Part shown: positions 34,497-49,400 of the stretch, piece by piece
How the letters are laid out: each line of letters starts with the position of its first letter
How positions within the stretch are numbered: the first letter of the stretch is position 1
The notes under the pieces: generated by a model
What the model saw: the letters and a program-made list of their open reading frames with translations, nothing else
The model's database searches: none
What the model was told of the DNA's origin: nothing
Assembly (NCBI RefSeq): GCF_001039355.2
Contig: NW_019774147.1
Coordinates: forward strand, 203,111-266,289
Direction of reading: 5' to 3'
Source of the DNA: Lingula anatina
Taxonomy: Eukaryota; Brachiopoda; Lingulata; Lingulida; Lingulidae
DNA length: 63,179 nucleotides
Program-made: the position numbers and the translations under genes

Positions 34497-37400
34497 TCAG
34501 CTGACAAACTTAGCATGAATTTTCCTTAATTGATTTGGTAGCACACTGATTGGTATGGTATCTCCTTGGCCTGCAGTGGTAGGGAGTGTCACCCTGCCTA
34601 TCATCTCTTTATCTTCAGTTTTTTCATGAAGCACCTGTAAAATATGTGACACAATTCTGAATCTAGCAGGAGGTAGAAAAATTTAAATATATAATTGTTC
34701 TTTATATGTCAAAATTAGTGATACTACAAATCTGCCAAATAAAGACTAAGGGCGCATTCCCATAGATTTCAGATCGATCTATCCCCGTGGGGAGTCTCAC
34801 TAGATTACTGTCAGATAATCCGGCTTAAATGTCCGTCCCACCTACTACAAGGTATAAGGGGGTAATTAACTTTCGTGCCCGCTCGGCTGACAGCTATTTA
34901 GTGTGAACCCCCAGGGAGTTAGGTCGATCTAGTTGGATCTGTTAATTTGACATGCTTTATCCTTGACATATGACCATTGTTTAATATGTGATATCAAAAT
35001 TATAGTTACAAATATTCCCTCAGTGTTTCCAATTCTTTGTGCTAGAAAACTGAGTGAAGCTCACCTTGGCAAAAGATGGAGTGGGAAAGGCAGCAAAGTC
35101 GGTCCTGACCTGGCCTCCATTTCTGTTGGCAGCCATTAGGTTAGTGACAGCTACCTGGAGCTGGAGAAGACAAATGCATTGAAAAGTATTACCCTGGTCA
35201 GGTATCACAAAGTTATTGTTATCATATTCCAAGTTTTAAGGAAATGGGAACAAAGTCTGAAGTTCACTGCAAATATAAATCCCACAACAAAGGTGAAGCT
35301 TTGAATCATATAGTTTATAAAGACACTGCAACGCCATCCACCCATTTTAAAACCCTTTTCTTGTCCTAAGTTATGATTACCAACCTCTAGAGTAGATCTC
35401 TGGAGTTGGTTCATTCTTGCTGCGTTTTCTAGCAGCTGGTTAGCAGGAGAAGCCTTGTCCAGCAGAGGCTCTTGGCCTGTAATATGTTTATAGTGCATCA
35501 TTTCATTACTTATTTTCTTAAAAATACCACCCTTAGTTGAATAACATCATCATATAATTTTAATCAACTTTTGAAGTCATGCAAAATATATTCCTTTACA
35601 AGATGTTTAGTCAATCTTATCAAGATAGTTATTAATGTATCACTTAGACATTTAAAAAGTGCAGATTTCTATGAATTATATGTTTGTGTACCTGGTTTTC
35701 TTTTGGAAATGTCAACTACTGTAGGACAAGCACTCAAAGTCTGTAGCTCCTTTAAGAAAATGATATAATATTTAATATTCTATATATTTTGGCAGGCTTT
35801 GTTCTGAATTTGAATATTTAATCAAATAAAATTAATATGCAAATTGTAAATATAACAATATATAACTTTATGTGGTCCAGTAAATAATTATATCAATCAG
35901 TTTCATTTACGTACATGTAACATAGCAGACGTCTTTTTACTCAGTCTGTTGAGAGACTCTATTCCATGAGCGCCCTCTGGTGCCTCTCCCATCTTGATGA
36001 GTCCAGTTGTACTGGCCAGGCCAACAGGTTTCTTGGGAACTCTGAGAGGAGGCAGGCTGGCCAACTGATCCTAAGAGAGAGAGAGAAGAAAATATTTGTA
36101 ACACCATGAACCCAAATAAATGACAACACTACTGAACAGAGGATAGTGATATTTTGTTCATGATATTTTCCACAAAATATACATTAGATTTGGAGATTGC
36201 CTGGCTGACTGGTTTTTGGTTTTGATAAAGTCAGCAAAACACAGAGCCTCAACAACCACCATATGAAGACATTTACCATCATTTTCTGTCCTTTCAGTCT
36301 GACATTTTCATTCTTCAGGTGCTTCAAGGCCATCTTCAAAGAATCTATCTCTTGCAGCAGAAGAGGAGAATCCCTGACAACTGCTGGTCCTGGGATGCCT
36401 GCAGTGGGGCTAGAGGGACTGGTAGATCCTGAAACATATTTTAATTGACTAAACAAACCAAACCACAATAGAGCATGCAGTTCTATTTTTATGTGAATAT
36501 TCATTCAAAGAAATGCATCAATGTACTAAATAATCACAATACAACTGCATAGCACAAATGGCGAAACTTGAAGGTGAACATTGCTTTTTTGGGTCTGAAA
36601 TGAATGAGTGATAATTTCAAATAATTTACTCATTTGTATCATTTTTTCGTGTATTTTGATGATTTCAGGAGTTAATGAGAGAAGCTGGATTATTAACCAG
36701 GCACTGACATCCCTGGTGCATTGTAATGTGTATTACAGTAGTGACGCCACTAGTGTTTAGCACCCAAAAAGTGATATTTGCCTTTGAATTCATTTTTGTT
36801 TGTAATAATTTATCTTGCTTTAAAAGTTGTATTCAGAAATATTGAATAAGTACATGACATATAAGAAATATACAATTATTTTGTAAATTCACATATTATA
36901 TTGAATAAAATACAAAGAAAGTGTACAATAATCTGGCAACAATATCCTTCAACCCTTTAGCTCTGTAAGAAAAGAAGCCAGTGGAGGTGGAAGCTGTAAG
37001 GTTGTGTAAAGCCCTTTTTTTCAACCCATCATAAGCCAACAAAGGAAAATACCATACCAACTGAGAGGTATAAAAACGGGACAGAAGCCAGCACCTGCTT
37101 TGCCATATAACTAAAACATATTTATACCATCTCACATTTCAAAGTTATAAAAGAGATTGCTTTGACAGCAAATGCCACCTGAGGTGAAATGATAATGCTG
37201 AACATATCAGTGCTTTGGAACTTATAGTGGTTCCATCAAACCCATTCTTTAAAACATGAAATACAATGTGAAGAATAACTTGAGGATAAAAAAATATAAG
37301 AATACAGAATGGTTGGGATGATTTTGTTCTGGAAGCTTTTAAGCCAAAAGCTGCTATGCAGGCAAAATGTTGAGATAAAGTGGGATACATGGTATGATGG

Positions 37401-40400
37401 GAGTTATGATTTAAGTTAGGAAAGATAAAAATGCTGAAACTTGAACGTCACTTTGGAAACATCAATTCATTTTATCTGTAGTGACAGTCATTCTCCTTGG
37501 GACAGTATTGCTCTACTCTCCTTTAGTTTATTTCAAACATCTCTTCCTTTTTCATAAATATGCTATTTAAGGCTAATCCACAGGCCATTGTGCCTTGTAT
37601 CTTGTCAAATTATATCTTATAAGACTATAAGTTCAAAAATCTGTTGGTCACATAACATTAAACCTGCAAGCAATTATGTGGCTAGACAGCAAAAAAAGGT
37701 GTTAAAGCTGTGTACAGTACCTGTTGCACCTTGTACTTTTCGTAGAAGTTCTTAAAATTATAAAAATAGTATTGGTAACAAATTATTTTATAGAAGATAA
37801 CCAAGTAAATAATTAGAGTTAGCATAATTATGTTAGTTTTATACATCCTCTTCACTATAATACATTATCTTAACTCTAAAAATCCTAATAACAGTGGTCA
37901 AAACACCACCTACCTGGTGACCCCTGTGTGACCAGAGCAGCCACTCCAGACTGTTTGGCTAGCCCCTCTAAAAGTGTCTTTTTGGACAGGACCCTCAGCC
38001 TCTCCTTTAATTCAGCCTTCTCATTCTCCAATGCATCAATGTCAGCCTGAAGGGCATCCATGGTTTCCTCAAACTCCCTGAATTAAAATAAAGTTGACAT
38101 TGGAACTGAACACTAACTTTGACATGAAATTTGAAATAAAATGGAGACATGATATGTGAAATGAAATTTCATTTTTTTGTATGTGTTTATTAGTCTAGTG
38201 CATTAATATCTTCCTTAAAATCTCATTTTTATAGCCAGAAGTATTCAATGTATTTACAAAGTTAAAAGAATAATCTATAGAATCTAAGAACATACATAAA
38301 AGTTTAAATTATTCATTTTAAGGCTATTATTAAAAACCTACTTTTCTTTCTTCTTCAACTGAGCATTTGCATCATCCAGCTTCCTCTGCAATTTTTCTAT
38401 CTTCTCATTCCCATCCTTGGAGGCATTCTCCAGTTTCTTGTCCATCATGCCATAACGGATCTGTTGCTGACTCAACTCATCTTGCTACAAATTAATCCAT
38501 TCATACTATGTACAGAACAAACATATCAGATTTTTTGTGGAACAGGCACAAATGTCTAATATTTGTAAAGATATAGTGCTTGGGGGATTTTTACCTAAAT
38601 TAACAACAAAAAACTGTTCATTTTAATAAGGAGTGCTGTGAGTTTGTTAACAGAAAAATCTGTGTATAGAAATTTTTTCTAGTAATGTATAGGAAAAACA
38701 AGGAAGATTCTATTATGAAGAGCTATTTTTTTGAAAAATCATAAAAAGAATATAAAATCTTTGTATATTTAAATTTCATAAATTCTTTAAATGATAACAT
38801 TTCTGGCCTGTGTAAGCAAATTTGGTAAAATCAACCTTGAGTTTGAGCTGTTTCTTCAATTCCTTGATGTCTTCATCTTTGGCCTCTATCTTATACTTCA
38901 AATTCTCAGTGTCAGATATTTCCCCCTTCACCTGATTGGCCCTTGTCATAACTGGGGGCATTGGCTGAAAGTTTAAGATGATATTTTTTTTATATACTTT
39001 TATATACACTGTGCTTTTATATACACCTGTATATAACACTATATTCATTCAATTTTACAGAAAATGTACATACTTTGTGTGTGAAAAAATGTACATATGT
39101 GATTAAAAACATGTCTTAGGCCCCCCAAAAAAACTAGTTTTGCTCTAAAATAATAAAGATATATACAATAAATCAATGATAAATTATAATATAACCTCTA
39201 CTTCTTACCTTTGTGTCTGAAGTACCATCAAAATCATATTCTCCATTCTCCACTGCTTGAGCAACCTTGCTGACTACATCCACCACAGACTTGAATGATT
39301 TCCTAAAATAGGTTACAGCATTAAATCACACTGCCATATGCAGAATGCCTTCTGTAGAACATATTTAAATATTAGTGAAATTTATCAATAAACCTTAAAC
39401 CAGGAAGAGGGTAAAAGCTTCTAAGTAAATTTTTCCTGTGTTTAACACTTGTAGGAATCAATTCAGATTACAGCTGATGGGCAGCCATTCTCTATGATAA
39501 CAAAAAATTTATTGCAGAAATTTAGGATTCCATTAAAACTATAATAATATATAATAGTAATGTTTTTTTTTACTTATCAAACAACATAATGGTGTGAATC
39601 AATCAGTAAGTAAAAATATACAGTGGGTATATGTGGGATATATTTAAACTGCCAAACTTTTAAATTTTAAATTTTTTCATTCAACCCACTGAAGAAATCT
39701 CTACTATTGAATTCTACCTCAGGCTCTCAGCTGGCCCTCCAGTGGCGCCACTGAACACTTTGTTGACTGACTGCTTGGAGATTTCTTCCATTTTCTTCAC
39801 AGGCACACCATCACTGTCTACAAAACAGACAGAAAACCTGTGACATTTGTATTTATTTGGATATATATATTTGGATATATATATATTCTTTTATTTTTTC
39901 TTTAGCACAATCACAATTTTTCTCACCCTCTTTCCAATCTAAACTATCATATTATCAAATGTTAAATTAATTACTGTTTTCCTTGTGCATTTATATAATT
40001 ATTACATTTAATAAATATTATGCTCTTTGTAATACACGCTGAACAAACTTGTTTGTGAATTACATTTTGTCTCTTTTTGAAAAAAAAAATGCATATGTGT
40101 AAGTAGCTTCTAAACATGAAGCCTGATTTCAGACTCCAGTAACTAATGTAGCATTCATGAACAGGCAGAATTTCAAGGATTACAAAATATCAACACTGCA
40201 TCCTGTATCCCTCGGCAGCATGTTAGAAATGCTAAGACCTGGCAAATGAAGATTGTTTAATCTATATGCTAATGCAAAGACATATGTTTATGTAATACCT
40301 TTGCTAATGTAAAGATTTCATGAAAGCTAAAATCATACAAAGACAATTAAGCTAAGCAGAATCCCAATGCATGGTATTTAGTACCGATCTCAACAAAAAT

Positions 40401-43400
40401 AATGCAAAGGGCTTATTTCAATGCTAAAAAAGCCTTGGGCTGTTATTCCCCAATCTTTGGTGAAATAGCAATCCAGGGTTAAAAGTAAAGCAATCATGCT
40501 CAATAACGAAAAAAAAAATGATAATTAAAATAAATAAATAAAAATTAAATGTTAATATCTGCAAACATTAAACCAGTTAAGATCTGTCTGACTAGAACTT
40601 CACACATCAAACATTCTAAAATCAAATTGTTATTGTGAATGGAAAAATTAGTATAATGAAAACATCAATATCATTTTNNNNNNNNNNNNNNNNNNNNNNN
40701 NNNNNNNNNNNNNNNNNNNNNNNNNNNNNNNNNNNNNNNNNNNNNNNNNNNNNNNNNNNNNNNNNNNNNNNNNNNNNNNNNNNNNNNNNNNNNNNNNNNN
40801 NNNNNNNNNNNNNNNNNNNNNNNNNNNNNNNNNNNNNNNNNNNNNNNNNNNNNNNNNNNNNNNNNNNNNNNNNNNNNNNNNNNNNNNNNNNNNNNNNNNN
40901 NNNNNNNNNNNNNNNNNNNNNNNNNNNNNNNNNNNNNNNNNNNNNNNNNNNNNNNNNNNNNNNNNNNNNNNNNNNNNNNNNNNNNNNNNNNNNNNNNNNN
41001 NNNNNNNNNNNNNNNNNNNNNNNNNNNNNNNNNNNNNNNNNNNNNNNNNNNNNNNNNNNNNNNNNNNNNNNNNNNNNNNNNNNNNNNNNNNNNNNNNNNN
41101 NNNNNNNNNNNNNNNNNNNNNNNNNNNNNNNNNNNNNNNNNNNNNNNNNNNNNNNNNNNNNNNNNNNNNNNNNNNNNNNNNNNNNNNNNNNNNNNNNNNN
41201 NNNNNNNNNNNNNNNNNNNNNNNNNNNNNNNNNNNNNNNNNNNNNNNNNNNNNNNNNNNNNNNNNNNNNNNNNNNNNNNNNAAAAAAAAAAAAAAAAAGT
41301 TGAACTAACAACAGCACAATGAAGTCCAACAGATAAGAAATCCACAATACATAAGCAGTAATTACTGCAGTTTCACAGACATTACAAAAAATGCACAGGC
41401 CTCCAAAGCTTAAAAGCAAAAGTATAACAAAAAAGGCAAGCTATGGATGAACAATAACCACTCAGCCAACCTTTCAGTGTGTGAAGGGCATGTCCTAGAA
41501 TGCAAAATCATTAATGATCACAATACCAATGATATGGAAGATATGTAAAACAACTAAAGCTATATTCCGCCCCAGACCCGACTCCTGGCAACACTGACTC
41601 TCAGAGTGGTATCATAAAACATTACCCAGATTTATATGAAATTGTAACTGAGAGTGAGCCAACATGGAAAAAGCTTTTGGTCAATAAAACAATGCAATAA
41701 ATGACAATCTTTCTGAGCTTTTTTAATGTCAAATAAAAACAGTGAAAGCAAAGAGTATCCTGAAAACATATCTTCAAAGCATAAATTTTTACGAGACAAA
41801 ATTTATAATACAACAAGTTTTGTGGTGCACTTTGGTAAAAATGCATGTATTTCAACAAGGAAGGAAGTATTTCATTCAACAAATGGTTATCCAATTGCAC
41901 ATCTTGGAGCATTTGAGATAAAAAAAGTGATTTTGAATCTTGTGAAAACAGGCATCATATTGCATTTACTGATTTGATTTGATATATAACACAGACTTTT
42001 TAACACCTGCACAGCACAATTCCTACCTGTAATCAAGGCCACCTGTTTCATGGCCTCCCCTCCCATCAGATGGAGCACCTTCACAATATGATTCATATTC
42101 TTCCCACAGGCCAATATAGACTCCTGAACCTAGATTTACATCACAAAAAATCAGTGTTTGCAGATAGGTAAAAAACCATACAACTTATACATTTGTGAAA
42201 ATTAAACAAATGTAGGGCCCATCCACAAAATTGTTGACATCTGACAATTAAGTAAAAAGATATCTCACATCCACAATGTAGGTACAAGACAAAGACATCT
42301 TAATCAAGTATACTATATTAACTGATTTCTGCTCCAAATTCAACATAGGATATTAAATGTTTGAATTAAATTAAATATATAATCAATGGAGACTGCACTT
42401 ACCTCCTTTCCATATGAGAGTGGTGCACTCATGCTTTCTTGGGCCTGTTGTGGAACGCGACGCTTGATCTAGAGATAAAACATATAAAAACACTGACTTA
42501 GGTATTTTAAAAATCGTCACCTCCTTTAAAATGTAAAATGTAAAATAATTTTAAAACTGACCCAGTATTGTTCACTACCTTAAATATACACATTTAATAT
42601 TCAACATAGTCTTACCTTTCTTGCAGCCAGTCTAGTATCATTGCAGTAGGATTCAAGATCTTTCAACAAAATGGAAATATCACTGGTTTCTTGTTTTGGC
42701 TGAAAAAAATATAGTAGTAAACTGCAGCATGCTATCATATTAGCTAAATGCAAATACGTCACTTTTTCCCTTTTTGATTACATTACAGATGAAATAAAGT
42801 GCTCTATTAAAACTAAGTGTACCCTCGATGCTAACACAAGAAGGATAATCATCATACCACCCTATGTAATAGACATTTACCTGTAGCAGTAGCTTGAGTC
42901 TGGTGATGTCTACACTGACACAGTCACAAGCATTGAGAATCTGCTTGACATGATCTGCCATCAGCACAGTCTGGTCAACCTTCTCCTGGGCCAGGTGAAC
43001 ACTATACAGGTGCTAGAATGGTAAACCAGAAGAAATGTATTGTTATGTTTTCATTACTTTCAAATGACCTTTTTCTATATTCATATATATGCTTTGAGGG
43101 AAAAAAAAGGAAAGTTGTTCACTGTAACTGTCATGTAAAAAGATCTTAACTGCACATACCTCACATACCCAAATATTAATCTTTGCTGCAGATATATACT
43201 TATCTAAGGGACAACTTAAATTCAACCAACTGTTACAACCATTAAGAGAAATATAAATTCTTCCATTGGAAAAATATTATTTGTGAACATCTAAAATGTC
43301 ACATATCAAGCAAATTCAAAGCATGACAATTATAGTATAATGTCTATGATTATTATAAATCATAGTGATGATACTCACATGGAAATATGAGATTGACCTC

Positions 43401-46400
43401 TCTAAATTCTCTAATGAGACCGTTTCATCGAGCTGATCTTTCCTTAGCAGTTCAATGTAGTGGTCTAGGTGCTTTTCATGGATAGCCATCTCTGGCAACA
43501 GTGTTCCCACCTTCAGGAAGAGTTCAACACTACAAGTGTTCAGTGCACTGAAGTAGGAGAAAGTAAATATACAGTCAAAAAGTAAGGAAGTATTTCACGC
43601 AAATTTAAAAACTGAAGTAGTTCAGCAACTATTTTGGAGTACAAGAAAAACTGTTTTGAATAATGATAAGAAAAAGATGTATGCATAAGAAGTTCCCAAG
43701 AATATACAGTATTAACTGTTACATTTTTTCATAATTCTAAATTCCAAGAAACTTAATAAAAAAAATAATGAAAAAAAGTTGTTACATACCTCTCATATTG
43801 GTGGAGATTGTTCTGTAATATACTTAGCATGTGCACAAACTGGCATCCATAGCTGTACTGCTCTGCTTTGGGGCTTTTGAGAACCTGCTCTCTTGTTATG
43901 GATTCTGGAGCCTCAAACTGGAATATAAGAAAGAGTATCTTATATATATTCACTATAAAATAAAAGTAAACACAGCTGCAAGAAACAGTATAGGCTGTTC
44001 AAAGAGATCAACTGACAAAAAAGTTTGCCTTAACAAAGAAAAGATTTGAGAGTTAGCTACAGAAAAATGTTCCATTTAATCTCAAAAACTATGACATTGT
44101 CATTTCTACATTCTCCCTCAAATCACTGCCATACAAATTTCATTTGAATAAACATCAAATGCTTTTTGATTAAAGAAAATCCCATAATATATTATAACCC
44201 ATCTAACCTTTGATCTAGCTTGATTGATCAATAGGTCAGCTTTCTGGATCAACCTGGGTATTAGCAACAGGGCAAGAAGGGCATCATGGTCTCCTGGAAT
44301 AAAGATAGCACTTCGACATTAATTTTTTCCTCAAATACCCATAAACGAGCAATGCAAATAATGGAAATCAATTCAGTTTTTAATAGGCTTAATTTTCACA
44401 TTTACTTGGAAACAAGGTGAAGTAGAAAACATGTGCATTATCACTGAGGAGAGTTATAACCTTTATTGGTCTTAACTTTTAACTTGAGTATATGTATATG
44501 TATACCTACCTCCTCTTCTTATGAAACTCTCAGGCATGAAGGAGCAGAGAAGGGACACATGCTTGTTGGCCTGTTTCACATCCAACTGACGTATTTCCAT
44601 GTCAATAGCCTAAAGCATAAAAATGATATAATATATATTACACTGATGAAACTTATGGTTTGTAAAAATTTTTAAACAGAGAGTCAAAAAGTTTCTTTTT
44701 AGCAGCATGTAAAATTTCACATACATTGTGCATGAAGTGACATCATCTTTCATAAACACTACAAAGATCTGCCTAAACATAAAGACAGAAGAAGAAAGCA
44801 AGACATACATATTCAATAATTGAAGCACTATCTTGTGTACAAAATTGGATGTTATTTCTACACCAGCATAGAAATCTAGGAACTTTATATAATGTGCTTG
44901 AATGACACAAACACTTACTTTGGCAAATGCCTTGGTCTCAATCAATTTGGATTTGAAGTCAAACATTTCAATAGGTGGTGCTTGCTTCTGTGTCACTGTC
45001 TCAACCTGCTTGTTCATCAGCTCCTGGTTGGCCTCCTGGAATACAAATAATAATTTGTGTAAAATCTTAAAGCATTAGCAGGATACTTATGGTTTGAAAA
45101 TAAAATAAATGACATTCACACCACCACAACAGAATAAGTAAAAATAAAACTGTTTGGCATTAATACACTTATGTTTTGAACAGTAAAGAGACGTGAAGCA
45201 TTAATGTTTATTGAATACCCACTCTCCCTCTCACTTAAGTTCAACCGAAGAAAAAAAATAATTAAATCAATTTTACCTGAAGTTGTGCAACCAGCTCTCT
45301 AAATTTGGCAATGGTGCTTTCATAATCTGCTATAGTCTCTTGGGTGGCATCCAATTTCCTTTGAGCCTGATAAAGGTAAAAATTTACTAACTAAAAGTAA
45401 AAACATCTTTCTGGCTTTTGTACTTAATTATGACAATATCAAGCTAAACTTACATATGACTGTAAGGTGACCATGCAAAACTATAGCCACACATTTATAT
45501 GCTAGCCTTACTTCATGAACTTTTGCCCTAGTGAGGTCAAGTTCCTCTCTCAGTTCAAGCTCTCCTTCCCTTGCTGTCTCCTGGAGTTCCTCGTTCATTT
45601 CATGTAGCGCTTCCTAGATGGAGAATAAGAAAATTTTGTAGTCAAAATATCAACTAATGACATGGAATATATACAACACCAAAGTGAAGGGACATTTTCA
45701 AAAATTCAACTGATATTTAAATTGTTGGTGCAAAGGATGTTTTGATGTAAAGCAAGTTGTTAAGAGTGCAATGCACCTCGATTCAAGCAGAAATAAATAG
45801 CAGGTAGGCAAATGTTCACCTACCAGGTCTGCTCTCTCTTCCTCCAACTCTTGAATCCTCTCTTCTAAAGCAAGGTTTCTATCAGTCAGATTTTCAACCA
45901 TTTCTTCAGCACCAGTTGCAGCATCAACCTAGTAAACAGTTGAGACAATTTAGGACAATCAGTATTAATCAGTGATATATAAATTTTGAAGTATAATAGC
46001 ACTCTTGTCATCATTTTGGCATTAAATATAAAAGACCAAATGCAATCATGAGAAGAAAATTCTACCTGTTCTTGAATTTCCAATATCTGATCTTGTAACT
46101 CCTTGACTTCTTCTGTCAGTCTGTCTTTATCCTTGGTCAAATTATTGATCTCTGTTGTTTTCAGGTCCAGCTGTTTCTTTAATTGAGAAAGTTCTTGTTT
46201 CTCTTGGTTAGAGAGGTCCCTCATCCTAAAGTAAAGCAGTCCTCAGTTAAGTTATATATACAGCAAACCAAGTAAAACTGGACAAAGACTAATGTTACAG
46301 TTTGATAAAATCATTATCAATTAATTTCAACTTCTAACTGCACAGCAAGGAACCTATATTAAAACAACTGAATTACTCACTTAACCAAGGCCTCCTTCAG

Positions 46401-49400
46401 TCGCTCATTTTGCTGCTCCATTTGTTTAACTTGGTAGTTAGTGGCCCCACCCTCTGTGCCTGGGGAAAATATAGCAGTTCTTATAAACACTAATAATACA
46501 TATATGCAAATGACCTCAATCAATATTGAATTAAAAGTTTTTGATTGAGGAACATTGGGCGTTCCAGAGAATTAGTCACCAAATTAATTTATGTAATGGG
46601 CACTACAAGCACAGTTTGTGTTAAAAAAGCTATCATTGATACACATGTACATTTTGTATACCTTAAGTTACTATGTACAAATGACATTTAAAATGCAAGC
46701 ATCTATGAATAGCAACAAGTATAAATCAATTGCCTTTTACAACCTGATTTACTCAAGTCTTCCTTCATAATCTCCAAATCCAAAGTGAGCTCTTCCACTT
46801 TTTCCTTCAAAGAATCAACTTCTAACTGCAAATTTTCACACTGAAAAAAGAATAGCACATTCTTTTAACGGATCAAACATTTATACTTATACATCATTAA
46901 AAGTCAGCCTTCAAAATACATCAATAATACTTCAAAATACACCAAACAAAACAAGTTAACAATTTCACAGTGTGAATATTTGGAAACATTTTACATAAAA
47001 TTTTCACCTTTTCTTCTGCCATTTCTTTGTCCAAAGTGGCTATTTCCACTGTTTCTGCAAGGTCTGACATTTCATCTTTGTAACGATCATAAGCTTCTTG
47101 GGCATCTTTTGCTTCCTATAAAGAGATCCGTACTTAGACATAATAAACATGTATACATATTTCACAATTTCCTTATAGGTTGTCATTTACCTTTAGACTG
47201 AAAAAAAAATGCTAATGAGATGTGAGTACAAAGTAATTACCTTTGTTTTCTATCTTTTTAAGGTAATCAATATTTACTTTTTACATACCTTTTTAGAAGC
47301 TTGCAACTGTCTTTGCAAATCTGTTTGTGACTCTTGCATCTTAGTTTTGTATTCTTGAAGCTAAAAGAAAATATATATACTCTTAACACAAAACCCAGGG
47401 GAAGTGACAAATGTATGGCCTAGTGTATGTATCAAGACTGGATGATAAACAAATGTCAGTCTTGAAACTTGGGAATCACCTTATAAAACTGAGAATAAAA
47501 TTCCAAAGCAGAACAAATGCTGCTACACATTGAAATGCCTGCTTAGAATAATATAAATCTATATGATCTTTAAAACACTTAAATAATGAAGCCCATATAA
47601 TTATAAACTTGATCTGTGTTGTAGCCTTGCTGAGGATTAAAGGTAAATTGCAGAAAAATGTCCTATTTTGTTTATATCACAGATACCAGACATGCTGAAA
47701 CTGTTGGTCCGATCGGTCATGACCGGGAAAATTTGTCTGGACCGGTAGAAAATTGGACCGACAAGAGTGTTAAGAACCGCAATTTTGAATTTACAGTCAT
47801 CTTTCGACATACTTCACTAATAAGACTATCTAAAGCGTGTTTTTCCCTTCCATTTCAAAACTATCACATTCACAAACAAAGTAAGCTACCCTAATCGTAC
47901 TGGTAGTATCTGTCTCAAACGAATAGAGTGATTTCCGGTCCGACAAAAATCCATTTGGTCCAAAAATTTTTCATTACTGCCGGTCCAAATGTCCGGCCAT
48001 TCTGAAAAGTTTTCAGCATGTCTGAGATACTACAGGATATCATACCTGCTGAAGTTGTATCTTGGCTTTTTCAAACTCCTTCAATTTTACTTTATCTTCT
48101 GCTCTCTTCACTTTCAATGTTTCCAGTTTTTCCTCCAGGTCTTTGATATCTGCCTTGTAGTTCTCCACTTCCTGCTGTTGCTGAAGACTGCTCATCTGGC
48201 TGTCAATGCTAGCTGACATCACTGATATATCAGCAGCTGAAGCCTGCAAAACGCACAAGTACGNTATACGCTGGTGGTACTAATTAATTTCAACTTGTAA
48301 CTGCACAGCAAGGAACCTATATTAAAACAACTGAATTACTCACTTAACCAAGGCCTCCTTCAGTCGCTCATTTTGCTGCTCCATTTGTTTAACTTGGTAG
48401 TTAGTGGCCCCACCCTCTGTGCCTGGGGAAAATATAGCAGTTCTTATAAACACTAATAATACATATATGCAAATGACCTCAATCAATATTGAATTAAAAG
48501 TTTTTGATTGAGGAACATTGGGCGTTCCAGAGAATTAGTCACCAAATTAATTTATGTAATGGGCACTACAAGCACAGTTTGTGTTAAAAAAGCTATCATT
48601 GATACACATGTACATTTTGTATACCTTAAGTTACAATGTACAAATGACATTTAAAATGCAAGCATCTATGAATAGCAACAAGTATAAATCAACTGCCTTT
48701 TACAACCTGATTTACTCAAGTCTTCCTTCATAATCTCCAAATCCAAAGTGAGCTCTTCCACTTTTTCCTTCAAAGAATCAACTTCTAACTGCAAATTTTC
48801 ACACTGAAAAAAGAATAGCACATTCTTTTAATTGATCAAACATTTATACTTATACATCATTAAAAGTCAGCCTTCAAAATACATCAATAATACTTCAAAA
48901 TACACCAAACAAAACAAGTTAACAATTTCACAGTGTGAATATTTGGAAACATTTTACATAAAATTTTCACCTTTTCTTCTGCCATTTCTTTGTCCAAAGT
49001 GGCTATTTCCACTGTTTCTGCAAGGTCTGACATTTCATCTTTGTAACGATCATAAGCTTCTTGGGCATCTTTTGCTTCCTATAAAGAGATCCGTACTTAT
49101 ACACAATAAACATGTATACATATTTCACAATTTCCTTATAGGTTGTCATTTACCTTTAGACTGAAAAAAAAAATGCTAATGAGATGTGAGTACAAAGTAA
49201 TTACCTTTGTTTTCTATCTTTTTAAGGTAATCAATATTTACTTTTTACATACCTTTTTAGAAGCTTGCAACTGTCTTTGCAAATCTGTTTGCAACTCTTG
49301 CATCTTAGTTTTGTATTCTTGAAGCTAAAAGAAAATATATATACAAATGTATGGCCTAGTGTCTGTATCAAGACTGGATGATAAACAAACGTCAGTCTTA

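Noticed and set aside
40622-41419. Open frames spanning the second N gap
   Set aside because: The dynactin reading frame passes over this intron without a missing segment, so the gap is intronic.
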